In this document: piece by piece, positions 53,946 to 63,900 of the stretch
Layout: the number at the start of each line of letters is the position of its first letter
Position numbering within the stretch: position 1 is the stretch's first letter
DNA from: JAUWKC01 sp035529895
GTDB taxonomy: Bacteria > Planctomycetota > Phycisphaerae > Sedimentisphaerales > Anaerobacaceae
Direction of reading: 5' to 3'
Assembly: GCA_035529895.1 (NCBI GenBank)
Contig: DATKVV010000041.1
Span: 93,304-157,303, forward strand
DNA: 64,000 nt
Made by a program: the position numbers and the translations under genes
Notes under the pieces: model-generated
Seen by the model: the letters and a program-made list of their open reading frames with translations, nothing else
What the model was told of the DNA's origin: nothing
Databases searched by the model: none

Positions 53946-55133
53946 TTACAGGGCTTGATTTATTTCGAATATCGGCAGCAAAATAGCCAGCACGATGAAA
54001 CCGACAATGATTCCCATAAGAAGAAGTATAGCAGGTTCGAGAAGCGACGTCAGCATTTTGGCTGTCATCTCAACTTCGGTATCGTACATGTCGGCGATAT
54101 CTATAAGTCCGGCTTCGAGGTTCCCGCCTGCCTGACCGGTCGATATGATGTGAAAAACAATGGGGGGGAACAGTCCGCTTTTTCTAATTGCGTTTGCGAT
54201 ATTGTCTCCTTTGCCGACCAAATCCCTTACAGCCTCCAGCGCGCCGGCAATAAAACGATTTTGGATTACTCCTTCTGCAATTTGCAGCGCATCGAGTATA
54301 GGGATTCCGCTGGTCAGGAGTATTCCGAGGGTCCTGGTCAAACGCGCTATTTCCAGTTTTTGGAAGAGTCCGCCGAAAAGAGGCAGCCTTAGTTTGAGGC
54401 GGTCCGCGAACAATCTGCCCTTTTCGGTTTTATAGGCGGCCCGGATTCCGAAGAATGCCACACAGACTACGGCGGCAATCAGCACAAAGTAAGTTTTTGT
54501 GACATAACTTATTGACATAAGCAGTCTCGTGGGCCACGGGAGGGCGCGATTCATTTCAAGGAAAATCTGTGTTATGGCGGGAACCACAAAAGACAAAAGA
54601 AACAACACCACGCCGGCTGCGACTACAGCCATCATGAGGGGGTAGGCGATAGCGGATTTTACCTTGCCGGTCAGATTCACACGTTTCTGGAGCATTTCGG
54701 CGAGGCGCAAGAGAACCTCTTCGAGGGTGCCGCTTGCCTCGCCCGCGGCTACCATGTGGACAAACAAATTGGAAAAAACGCCCGGATGTTTTGCGAGCGC
54801 ACAAGAAAGCGTGCTTCCGGCGTTAACACTGTGAGCAACCTGCCTTATGATTTCGGCCATACGACCGTCGGCTGACCTGAGAGGCATCTTTTTGCGTTCG
54901 GGAACATCCCGCAGCTGTTCAACCAATGCCGATAGAGCAGGCACAAGGGGCATGCCGGCATGCAGCAAGGTTGCCAACTGACGTGCCAATCTGCAAACAT
55001 CCTTTGTGCTTACCCTCCTGGGAATGTCCCTCACGTACAGCTTTTCCTCTGCACTCCTGAAATCATAAGGCGCAAGCACCCGGCTCTTCGGGGCTGGTTT
55101 GCTACAGACCAGGTTTTTTTCGACCACCGCCAT
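53946..55133 (-). CDS. gspF: Type II secretion inner-membrane platform protein GspF
   Basis: The 395-residue protein has two repeated T2SSF domains, each with a conserved helix bundle (RQLATLLHAGMPLVPALSAL; RTLGILLTSGIPILDALQIA), and three membrane segments (LMMAVVAAGVVLFLLSFV; YFVLIAAVVCVAFFG; ILLLMGIIVGFIVLAILL). It overlaps the end of gspE by 32 bases. Confidence 0.95.
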   Translation of the reverse strand: MAVVEKNLVCSKPAPKSRVLAPYDFRSAEEKLYVRDIPRRVSTKDVCRLARQLATLLHAGMPLVPALSALVEQLRDVPERKKMPLRSADGRMAEIIRQVAHSVNAGSTLSCALAKHPGVFSNLFVHMVAAGEASGTLEEVLLRLAEMLQKRVNLTGKVKSAIAYPLMMAVVAAGVVLFLLSFVVPAITQIFLEMNRALPWPTRLLMSISYVTKTYFVLIAAVVCVAFFGIRAAYKTEKGRLFADRLKLRLPLFGGLFQKLEIARLTRTLGILLTSGIPILDALQIAEGVIQNRFIAGALEAVRDLVGKGDNIANAIRKSGLFPPIVFHIISTGQAGGNLEAGLIDIADMYDTEVEMTAKMLTSLLEPAILLLMGIIVGFIVLAILLPIFEINQAL

Positions 55134-56745
55134 GTTCGCTCATCCTCATATTGCTTTGCACACTGTCCTGTGTTACCCTGCAGACTTCTTCAAGCGTGGT
55201 TTCGGCGGCCAGCGCCTTGCGGAGACCGTCATCCCGCAAGGTGCTCATGCCTTTCTCAATGGCGACTTCTTTGATAATATGCGCACTGCTTCGTTTTATT
55301 ATTAACTCCTTGATTTCGTCGTCGACGACCAACAGCTCAAAGATGCCTGTCCTTCCGAGGTATCCTGTTTCGAGGCATTTCTCGCAGCCGGTTCCTTTAT
55401 AAAGCTGCGTATCTTGTATTGATACTTTCTCGTTTCCGCTCCACATAGAGGCGATTTCCGCTTCGGGTTTGCAGGGTGTCTTGCAGTTGGGGCAGATAAC
55501 ACGCAGCAGTCGCTGTGCCATAACGGCGATAACCGAGGATGAAATCAAGTAAGGCTCTATCCCCATATCAGTCAGCCTTGTCACGGCCGATGCTGAGTCG
55601 TTCGTGTGCAGGGTGCTCAGAACCAAATGGCCCGTGAGGGAGGCCTGGACTGAGATTTGAGCGGTTTCAACATCCCGAATTTCTCCTATCATAATCACAT
55701 CCGGGTCCTGCCTGAGAATATGACGGAGACAATTTGCAAAGGTAAGATTTATCTTGGGCCTTACCTGCATTTGTCCGACACCGAACAGTTGATACTCAAT
55801 TGGGTCTTCCACAGTAAGGATGTTTCTCTGTTCACAGTTAAGTTCGTTGATGGCGGCGTAAAGCGTGGTTGTCTTGCCGCTGCCCGTAGGGCCCGTAAGC
55901 AGGATAATGCCGTGCGGAATTCTAATCAGACTCCTGAAGCGATCAAGTACATCAGGGCCGAACCCTATCTCGTTCAAACCCGGTTTTCCACTCCCCTTAT
56001 CCAGCAGTCTGAGCATTACCCGTTCTCCGCCCAATGTTGGGATGACCGAGACTCGGATGTCTACCAGGTTCCGGCCTATTTTGATTCGACTTTGACCATC
56101 CTGCGGCAGCCTTCGCTCGGCAATATTAAGGTTTGCCATAATCTTCAGGCGTGAGACAAGTGCGGCAATCTGCTGTTTCGGCAGCGTAAAGACGTCATGC
56201 AGCACTCCGTCAACCCGCAAGCGGATTCTCGCTTCATTTTCGTATGGTTCTATGTGAATGTCGCTTGCTCGGCTCTGTACGGCCTGGAAGAAGATTTTGT
56301 TGGCCAATTTGATGACCGGCGCCTGGTTGGCAATATTAAGCAGGTCTTCGGCCCTGGTTTGGACGGACGCTCCATAAACGTCATCGCGCTCGCCCGGCAG
56401 TTCCTGAACGTCAGGGTCTTGCTCATTACTTTCTGTACCGCCGCCTTGATAGTAACAGCGACTTATAGCCTGCTCTATTTCAGATGCGGGACAGACTACC
56501 CGGTCACAAGGCCGGCCCAAAACGCTCGAAATTGCGTCGTAGGCCCCGAGGTTGAGCGGGTCTGCAAGGGCAATCGCGACGCCGCCATTTCCCAGCGTGA
56601 TGGGAATGGCACACTGCTTTTTCAGAAATTCGAGCGGCAGCTTCCTTACCAGCTCGGGATTCAACTGGTCCGGCAATATGGTTTCCAAAAATCCGTTTGT
56701 AATCGGTACGTCTGATCCTACGCCCATCGGCTGACCTCCTCGCAT
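55102..56745 (-). CDS. gspE: Type II secretion ATPase GspE
   Basis: The 547-residue protein has the N-terminal GspE domain, SRASDIHIEPYENEARIRLRV, Walker A LLTGPTGSGKTTTLY (near 284-292), the Asp box EDPIEYQL and Walker B region DPDVIMIGEIRD. A zinc-binding loop with four Cys is present (CPNCKTPC ... GCEKCLETGYLGR). It powers pseudopilus assembly. Confidence 0.95.
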   Translation of the reverse strand: MRGGQPMGVGSDVPITNGFLETILPDQLNPELVRKLPLEFLKKQCAIPITLGNGGVAIALADPLNLGAYDAISSVLGRPCDRVVCPASEIEQAISRCYYQGGGTESNEQDPDVQELPGERDDVYGASVQTRAEDLLNIANQAPVIKLANKIFFQAVQSRASDIHIEPYENEARIRLRVDGVLHDVFTLPKQQIAALVSRLKIMANLNIAERRLPQDGQSRIKIGRNLVDIRVSVIPTLGGERVMLRLLDKGSGKPGLNEIGFGPDVLDRFRSLIRIPHGIILLTGPTGSGKTTTLYAAINELNCEQRNILTVEDPIEYQLFGVGQMQVRPKINLTFANCLRHILRQDPDVIMIGEIRDVETAQISVQASLTGHLVLSTLHTNDSASAVTRLTDMGIEPYLISSSVIAVMAQRLLRVICPNCKTPCKPEAEIASMWSGNEKVSIQDTQLYKGTGCEKCLETGYLGRTGIFELLVVDDEIKELIIKRSSAHIIKEVAIEKGMSTLRDDGLRKALAAETTLEEVCRVTQDSVQSNMRMSEHGGGRKKPGL

Positions 56746-56777
56746 CCGATAATGAGCCGCCCGGTTCTTCCGGCTGA

Positions 56778-59039
56778 CTATTGCTTTTTCTCAATACCGT
56801 CCAGCGATTGGTTCATTTCCTCTTTCTTCTGCCTGGTTATCTGCTCCAAATCCTCCTGGCTTATGAGAATATGCGGGGTTATGAATATAAGCAGATTCGT
56901 TTTTTGCACCTGGTCTCTCTTGAATTTAAACAGTTCGCCCACCAGAGGGATATCGCCTACGAGGGGAACCTTTTTCTCGACGCTGACTTTGTCATCTCGA
57001 ATAAGGCCTCCTATCACAACAGTCGAACCGCTGCTCATAGAAACGACAGTCTGGGCCTGTCGTTTGGCTGTGGTGGGCGTGTCGGCGGAGGGCGTTGTAA
57101 CTGTCTCAACGACTTTTGTGAACTCGCTGTCGATTTCAAGTCTGACGGTTCCGCCCTGGCTGATGTGCGGGATTATCTCCAGCGTGATGCCGACATCTTT
57201 GTATTCGAAGGTTTTTATCACTGTCGGAGTGCTTGGATCCGTCTCGGTAATTCTCGACTGCATGACGAAAGGCCGGTTTTCACCGACTATTATCCGTGCC
57301 TTCTGGTGGTTGGAGGTCAGAATGTGAGGCGTCGAAAGAATATTGACTCCGGATATCTTTTCGAGGGCGTGCAGAATCGGTCCGATGGCCACGCCGGAAC
57401 CGGTCATTTTCCATGCGCCGACACTGAGCCCCTCGGCGGTTCCGCTGAGAAAATTCACTCGCGGACCAAAACTTGTTTCTGCGAAAGCTCGGACACTGTC
57501 CGCCACCGCAGCATCGAGTGTGGCCCAATCAATGCCGATTTCCTTCAGGCTGTCTTCACTGACCTCTACAATCAACATCTCGACTAAAACCTGCTCCCTG
57601 ACTATATCCAGCTTCTCTATGATTTCGGTAATTACCTCAAAGTCCTGGGCCGAGGCTGTGATAATCAGGGCGTTGGTGCCTTCGTCGGGTGTAACCTGAA
57701 CGTACTGGCCCGCCTCGAGTGCGCCGGCGGTTCTTAAGTCGGCCAGCGCTGCGGCAAGGGACTGGGCCGTTTCCTTTGCCGGTGCGTTCTTGAGGTACAC
57801 CACGTGAACGTTGTTTGTCCCGCGGGGCCGCTGGATGTCAAGCCGGTTTGCCAGCCTCTTGATGGTCTCCGTGTCCTGAGCATTTGCAACCACAATCAGG
57901 GAGTTTGTTCTGACGTCGGGCAGGATTTTCATCCCGGTCTCGGCCTCCGATGCTTTTCGGGTGCGCCCGAGCTGCGAGGGAGCGCCTTTGCCTGTTTCCA
58001 TTATACGACTGATTTGTTCGCTGAGCACCTGCGCAGAAGCATAGTTTAGTCCGATTATGACAACCTGCTCCTTCGAGCCCGGCACGTCAAGCTGCTGGAT
58101 GATTTTGGCAATATGGTGTATGTTCGAAGAGGTATCCGTAATTAGAATCGAATTCGTTCTCGGGTAAGTGGCCATGTGTGAGCCAGCAGCCAGGCGAGGG
58201 CCAATAATACTGCTGACCTCTGTCGCGTCGGCGTATCTCAACGGGATGATCTGGGTTACGACAGAATCGGTTTTTGGGATTGCCGAAGGGTTACTTCCGA
58301 TGTGAACCTGCAAATTGCGTTTTGCGGCCTCTGCCTTCGGGACTATTTTTACGAGGTTGCCCGCGGGGACGGCAGCATACCCCTTGACTTCGAGGATGGA
58401 TTCCAAAACTTTGTATATTTCGCCCAGACGTACCTTTGTAGGTGACATTACCGTAACCGTGCCGCGGACGCTGTCGTCCACGATAAAGTTGACGCCGGTT
58501 ATATCGCCGATGGTCTTCAGCATCATTCGAATATCAACCTGGTCGAAGTTTATGGATATGAGCTCGTCGGCCATGCCCGGTTGACTAAGCACGGGCAGAT
58601 TTACATCCGGTTCTGAAGCCATGCGAACCGTGCTGTTGTCAGTGTTTTGACTTTCTGTTAAGACTTCCACGGAGGGACTGACTTGTGTCCTTTCGAATGT
58701 TGTAACGGTTCTCTTTGGGGCTGCGGCATCCTTCGGCTCGCTTCCTGAGATTTTGGCATTATTTGCGGTTTGGGCAGGTTTTGTGAAGGGCGTTAAAATC
58801 TCTGGCTCGTCCTTTATGGGTGACCCCTTTGCCTTCTCAATCTGCCTGGCAGCAAAAGTATCGGTCTGAGAGAGCAAGGTTGACTGCTTATTATCTGTCT
58901 GGGCCTTGGTGACAGCAGTGATTTCCGATTTCGCCTGACACCCCGCAAACCCCAAGCACAGTACGCATAAGGTGCGGAAAAAACCTTCGTGCAACGCTCG
59001 TGAGATTGGCCTGTTTCTATTTGCGTTTCCTGCCTTCAT
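56778..59039 (-). CDS. gspD: Type II secretion secretin GspD (lipoprotein)
   Basis: The 753-residue protein has a lipobox near residue 34 (LCLGFAGC), so it may be self-piloting to the outer membrane. It contains N0 to N3 domains (VDIRMMLKTIGDITGVNFIV; VVIGLNYASAQVLSEQIS; VHVVYLKNAPAKETAQSL) and the secretin core VLVEMLIVEVSEDSLKEIGI ... VVIGGLIRDDKVSVEKKVPL. The segment before N0 is poorly conserved and rich in Lys and Thr. Confidence 0.95.
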   Translation of the reverse strand: MKAGNANRNRPISRALHEGFFRTLCVLCLGFAGCQAKSEITAVTKAQTDNKQSTLLSQTDTFAARQIEKAKGSPIKDEPEILTPFTKPAQTANNAKISGSEPKDAAAPKRTVTTFERTQVSPSVEVLTESQNTDNSTVRMASEPDVNLPVLSQPGMADELISINFDQVDIRMMLKTIGDITGVNFIVDDSVRGTVTVMSPTKVRLGEIYKVLESILEVKGYAAVPAGNLVKIVPKAEAAKRNLQVHIGSNPSAIPKTDSVVTQIIPLRYADATEVSSIIGPRLAAGSHMATYPRTNSILITDTSSNIHHIAKIIQQLDVPGSKEQVVIIGLNYASAQVLSEQISRIMETGKGAPSQLGRTRKASEAETGMKILPDVRTNSLIVVANAQDTETIKRLANRLDIQRPRGTNNVHVVYLKNAPAKETAQSLAAALADLRTAGALEAGQYVQVTPDEGTNALIITASAQDFEVITEIIEKLDIVREQVLVEMLIVEVSEDSLKEIGIDWATLDAAVADSVRAFAETSFGPRVNFLSGTAEGLSVGAWKMTGSGVAIGPILHALEKISGVNILSTPHILTSNHQKARIIVGENRPFVMQSRITETDPSTPTVIKTFEYKDVGITLEIIPHISQGGTVRLEIDSEFTKVVETVTTPSADTPTTAKRQAQTVVSMSSGSTVVIGGLIRDDKVSVEKKVPLVGDIPLVGELFKFKRDQVQKTNLLIFITPHILISQEDLEQITRQKKEEMNQSLDGIEKKQ

Positions 59040-59081
59040 CCGTCTCTTTTACCGACTGAGGGTTTTCCAATCGTCTTTCAT

Positions 59082-59996
59082 CTATTTCGAGGCAAATGAT
59101 AACGTCGTGATTTTGTCATCGCGCAACAGCTCGATATTCACAGCAGGCTGAGACCTTACTTTCTTGAAGACCTGGTAAGCTTTTTGCTTGCTGGTAAGTC
59201 GCTGCCCGTTAACTGTGCGCACGACGTCGCCATTCTTCAATGGAAAGTCTTTTGCCCACTGGACGTTTTCCAAGCCTGTTATTCTAAGTCCTTCTATCTG
59301 CCCGCCGGCGGCGTAAGGCTGAATGGCCGCCTCTTTCAATATTGCTTCTATATCCTGCCGTCCGGATTCGACAGGCGGGCGAGTCATGACCGGCGAGCCG
59401 GTTTCGGCCGCCTTAGGGGCCGGCGTACCATTTCTCGATGAAGGTATCTGAGCGTTATCGGCTGCAAGTTGCGGTGATGGTCGGGCGCCAAGATTGAGTA
59501 TTTTTCTTTGGCCCCGATGAATTAACACTACGGCGTTTTCCTCGATGCCTTCTATATGAGAATCCGATACAGTATCGCCAATCTTGTACAGGCCGAGCTT
59601 ATTGGTTTGAAGGTCTTTTACGATTGCCCGGGCAAGCGCCGAACTGCCGGCCACTGTGCCGACCAATGCGAGGCCGAGCTCCTTCTCAGTGGACTGCGCC
59701 ACGCTGCCGGCAGCGCTGCCTCCGATGGGCACGTTTCCTCGCAACGCCCCGTTTGCGTCACCGAATATGTTTTGACTGATGATAGCTGAATATTCTTGAA
59801 CGCGGGCACCTTGGGAACCTGTTGCTTCCACAGCAGTTACGTTTTCCGTGCCAAGTGTAGAGGTCGGGACAAGAATTCTTCCGGCATGTCGCGGCAACAT
59901 AAACGTCCTGACAAGTACATAAGCCAGCACTAAAACAAGCGCCGACTTGGTTATAAACAAAAGCCTGGGAATGTAGATTTTATCGCCCTTTTTCAT
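59082..59996 (-). CDS. gspC: Type II secretion protein GspC
   Basis: The 304-residue protein has one N-terminal membrane helix (LLFITKSALVLVLAYVLV), an HR domain (LALVGTVAGSSALARAIV; YKIGDTVSDSHIEGIEENAV) and a C-terminal PDZ domain (IEGLRITGLENVQWAKDFPL; VNGQRLTSKQKAYQVF). It couples the secretin to the inner-membrane platform and often selects substrates. It is the first secretion gene, 148 bases downstream of the protease gene. Confidence 0.9.
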   Translation of the reverse strand: MKKGDKIYIPRLLFITKSALVLVLAYVLVRTFMLPRHAGRILVPTSTLGTENVTAVEATGSQGARVQEYSAIISQNIFGDANGALRGNVPIGGSAAGSVAQSTEKELGLALVGTVAGSSALARAIVKDLQTNKLGLYKIGDTVSDSHIEGIEENAVVLIHRGQRKILNLGARPSPQLAADNAQIPSSRNGTPAPKAAETGSPVMTRPPVESGRQDIEAILKEAAIQPYAAGGQIEGLRITGLENVQWAKDFPLKNGDVVRTVNGQRLTSKQKAYQVFKKVRSQPAVNIELLRDDKITTLSFASK

Positions 59997-60144
59997 CTAA
60001 ATAGACCCCCTCCACTTAATAAACATTTATCGTCATTATTCGCTTCAGTGCTTAATTATAGGTTTCACGTCCGCCCTCACAACAGTTAAGTCATTAAATA
60101 TCGTGCAATATTTTCGCGAGTGGATTCAGGGACATTCAACACCC

Positions 60145-60924
60145 TTACGGCATAGGCAGATAAGGGTATGTCAACCAAAGTATCCCATCCGCTGCGCAGT
60201 AACAGGCATTGGCCAGACCGTGAAAAAGGATTGGCGCCAACAGCGACCCGGTACGTGTGAACAACCAGCCAAGGACCAAGCCCGGCAGAAAGGTCAGGAT
60301 TGATATTGCCTGGGCGTGCACTGTCATGTGCGCGATGGCGAAACAAGCAGCCGATAACACTATACTTGTCCACTGTCCCCACCCAGGTCGTTCCGACCCG
60401 AACGCTTTTGTGAGCTTTTGGATATTACTTTGTACATACCCTCTGAAAAATACTTCTTCGGCTACGGCAACGTACATAAACTGATAGAGCAACCAGCAAA
60501 GCCACGACTTATCATGCGGCAAGACGGGCCGCAGAGGCAATTCCAATCCACAAAACTTGAGCAGCCAAATCACACAAAACGTCAGGGGGAATACCACGGC
60601 GGCGATTTTGCAGACCAGCAAAAGCGAGAGTTTCATTTGTTTAGTGCCAAGGCCAAACGCCGGCAGTTCGCCGCGTCTGGTTGCCGGGGGGACCAGGGCG
60701 GCTGCCAGCAGGATAGCGGGAGCCATAAACCAGCCGGCTCCGAAGAGGGTGATCTGACCAAGAAACTTGATGGCGAGAATTGCAGCAAATGTTACAAGGG
60801 CGGTCTCTAATAATAGAGATATATCAAGTCGCCTTGACCTTTCGCCAAACAGCGGGACCGACTCGGCGGCCGGCGTCTGGTCGGCAAGACTTACTTGACC
60901 GTATGGATAGCTCATCTCTAACAT
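60145..60924 (-). CDS. CPBP-family glutamic-type intramembrane protease
   Basis: The 259-residue membrane protein has the CPBP (CAAX-protease-like) motifs in order: AEEVFFRGYVQ with the catalytic Glu pair, FAIAHMTVH with the first His, and FHGLANA with the second His. About seven hydrophobic segments are visible. It starts inside or right after the stop of the giant surface protein (ATG at 60924, or in-frame ATG at 60915, versus TAG at 60918-60920), so translation is coupled. Members of this family act as C-terminal sorting proteases for Gly-Cys tails (for example the MYXO-CTERM system). That role is inferred here from the neighbour. Confidence 0.85.
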   Translation of the reverse strand: MLEMSYPYGQVSLADQTPAAESVPLFGERSRRLDISLLLETALVTFAAILAIKFLGQITLFGAGWFMAPAILLAAALVPPATRRGELPAFGLGTKQMKLSLLLVCKIAAVVFPLTFCVIWLLKFCGLELPLRPVLPHDKSWLCWLLYQFMYVAVAEEVFFRGYVQSNIQKLTKAFGSERPGWGQWTSIVLSAACFAIAHMTVHAQAISILTFLPGLVLGWLFTRTGSLLAPILFHGLANACYCAADGILWLTYPYLPMP

Positions 60925-63900
60925 TTGGCTCTTGTAATGTTACCGGATTTACGATTCGGGGTGGTTCGCAACTTCAGTATTATCATTGCCAAAATCAACC
61001 CAACATACGGCAACAGGAATTCGAGTATGGTGCCGTCGTTACTGCGAGACACCGAGCAGCCGCCGCCACCGCCGCCACCACCGCCGCTGCTGCCGCCGGG
61101 AACGGACCCGCTCCCTCCGACGAAGAACTGGGTAAAGTGTATGGTCTTGAAACGCAGGGCATGTAAAGTGGGAGATATGACGATGGTCTGAACATCTGTT
61201 ATGCCCGTTTGGCTGATCCCGCCGGTAAGGGGATTACACCAGTAAGCCGAGACGACCTTACCGGGGCTCGGCACGTACGGGATAGTTATAGTGACCGGCA
61301 CCGTGAATTCTACTCCGCTCGGGCCGAACTCATATACGCAGCTCAGGCACTCTACCGAGAGTTTTTGCGGGTTCTTTACCCTTGAGATTGTAATCCTTAT
61401 ATTAGACAAATATGCCTCCGCCGGCACTATGACGGAAACGTCATCCACGCTGCTTATGCTTGCCGGGTCGGCCCCGACTGTTGCCCCCGACGAAATGGAG
61501 ACATCTTTCAAGGCCATGTAGGAAGATTCTGCGAAGGTACTTCCCGCATAGTAAATCGCCGGGTTCGCATTTCTGTTGTCGGCCCATACCAGATACGGAT
61601 GTCCGTAAGCGTCTATGCCCATTGCAGGTGCACTTTGATCTGCATTTGTACCGTTGTCGCCGGCAAACACGTTTGTCCCGAGGCTGGAATGCATATCAAC
61701 AAAATACAGGTCTGTATCTGCATAGCGTCCGTCCTGCCAGCATGCAAAAACCCTCAAGTTGTCGCCGGTGCTCCCGGTGACAGCAATTACCGGCTCCGAT
61801 TGGTCGGCACCCGTGCTCTCATCGACGATACTATTTCCGACTAACGGACTACCGGCCAGTCCACCGCTGGTTTGAGCATAGAAAATGTCCCTGTCCCCTG
61901 ATGTATCATCCACCCATAACAAATGCAGAATAGACCCGGCTGCTTCGGCGGCAATGGCAGGACTCGACTGGTTGTATGCATTGCCTACGACCACCACGTT
62001 GGCCCAGGGGCCGTCGTTTGAAGCCGCTCCGTAAATATCATTCGAACCGTTTCTGGTATCTGTCCAAACGACGTAGACCGTATTCTCAGAATCTACGGCA
62101 ACAGCCGGCTCAAGCTGGTCGGAGCTGTCAGTCGTAATTTGCCAAACCGTGGCTGTTACAAAATTATTGCTTGAGGCGGCCGCGTAAATATCCTGATTGC
62201 CTCCCCGGTCATCCTGCCAGATAACATACACATTCCCGGGTAAGGAGCCGTCGACCGCTACAACAGGATTGGTCTGGTTATCGTTCGAGTCTGTGACCCT
62301 TATCTCATTAGACCAGCTTATTCCGTCGGTCGAGGTTGACATATAGATATCCCAGTTGCCTCGCCTGTTATCCTGCCATACGACATACAGTTTGCCGCCA
62401 GCATCTGCCGCCATAGCGGGATTGCCCTGGTCGGCAGCATCCTCTGTCAGCCGAGTGCTGCTGCCGAAACTGTCTTGGCCCAATCCAAGTGCGGCCACAT
62501 ATATATCTCGGGCGCCGGACGGTCCTTCGTGCCAGGTTGCCCATATATCGCCGCTGCTGTCCCTCACTGTTGCCGGCCCTCCTTGCACAGGATTACTGCC
62601 TGAACCTGAATAGACTTTCTTGTTTATGCCGAATGAACGCATTTCCGTAGTAAAGGAATAGGAATATTCGTCCATCGCATTGCCGGCAAGGTCCGTCGCA
62701 TTCACCGTAACGCTTATGGCCGTGTCGAAATCAAACGTGCCGTTCGCTTGGTAGATGAACATATAATCGGCTATCGTGCCCACTCGACGGCAATGTCCGT
62801 AGGTGGTGCTGTTATAGTCCGCCATATTGCCTGTGTATACGGTATTGCTATTGACGACGATCGCTACGGTATTGGCATCAATGCCTTCGCCGCTGTCCAC
62901 AATGTGCAGAGTTATCAGGTTATTCAAAGGTACCTGTATGTCGTTGGGTTCCGGGTTGAGATTAGTGATGCTGGGGGGAGTCTTATCCTCCCCTGCGAAA
63001 TTGGCCTGAATAGTATAGTCTGCATCCATTGTGACCGTCGTACTTGCTGTATTAGGGCCTGCAACCTTACCTGCCGTTACGGCCGTTCCTGTCCAGTTCA
63101 CGAAGCGATAATCGGGGTCGGCTGTTGCTTCAATCGGCACGGTGGTACCGTTGTCGTACTGGTACGGGCCGGTTTCTCCCGGTTCAGTAACCGAGCCGCC
63201 GGTAGTCGAGGAGACCGTCAATGTATGCCGGTCGATGGTGAAGTTTGCCTGAATGGTATAGTCGCCATGCATCGTAACGGTGGTACTTGCCGCATTTGGG
63301 TCCGCAACCTTGCCTGCCGTCACGGCCGAACCTGTCCAGTTCACAAATTGATAGTTCGGGTCGGCCTGCGCGACTATCGACGCGCTTTCGCCGTAGCTGT
63401 ACGGGTACGGACCTGCCTCGCCGGGTGCTGTGACCGAGCCGCCGGCAGTCGAGGAGACCGTCAATGTGTGCTGGTTGATGGCGAAGTTTGCCTGAATCGT
63501 ATAGTCCGCATGCATTGTGACCGTGGTATTTACTGCATTTGGGTCCGCAACCTTGCCTGCCGTCACGGCCGAACCTGTCCAGTTGACGAAGTGATAGTTC
63601 GGGTCGGCCTGGGCAACTATCGACGCGCTTTCGCCGTAGTCGTACGGGTACGGACCTGCCTCGCCGGGTGCTGTGACCGAGCCGCCGGCAGTCGAGGAGA
63701 CCGTCAATGCGTGCTGGTTGATGGCGAAGTTTGCCTGAATCGTATAGTCGCCATGCATCGTAACCGTAGTGCTTGCTGAGCCGGGGCTGGCAACCTTGCC
63801 TGCCGTCACGGCTGAACCTGTCCAGTTGACGAAGTGATAGTTCGGGTCGGCCTGGGCGACTATTGACACGCTTTCGCCGTAGCTGTACGGGTACGGACCT

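Noticed and set aside
62748..63779. 343-codon plus-strand frame opposite the surface protein
   Set aside because: It is produced by the repeat structure of the opposite strand; the same Cys/Arg-rich peptide simply recurs each 243 bp.
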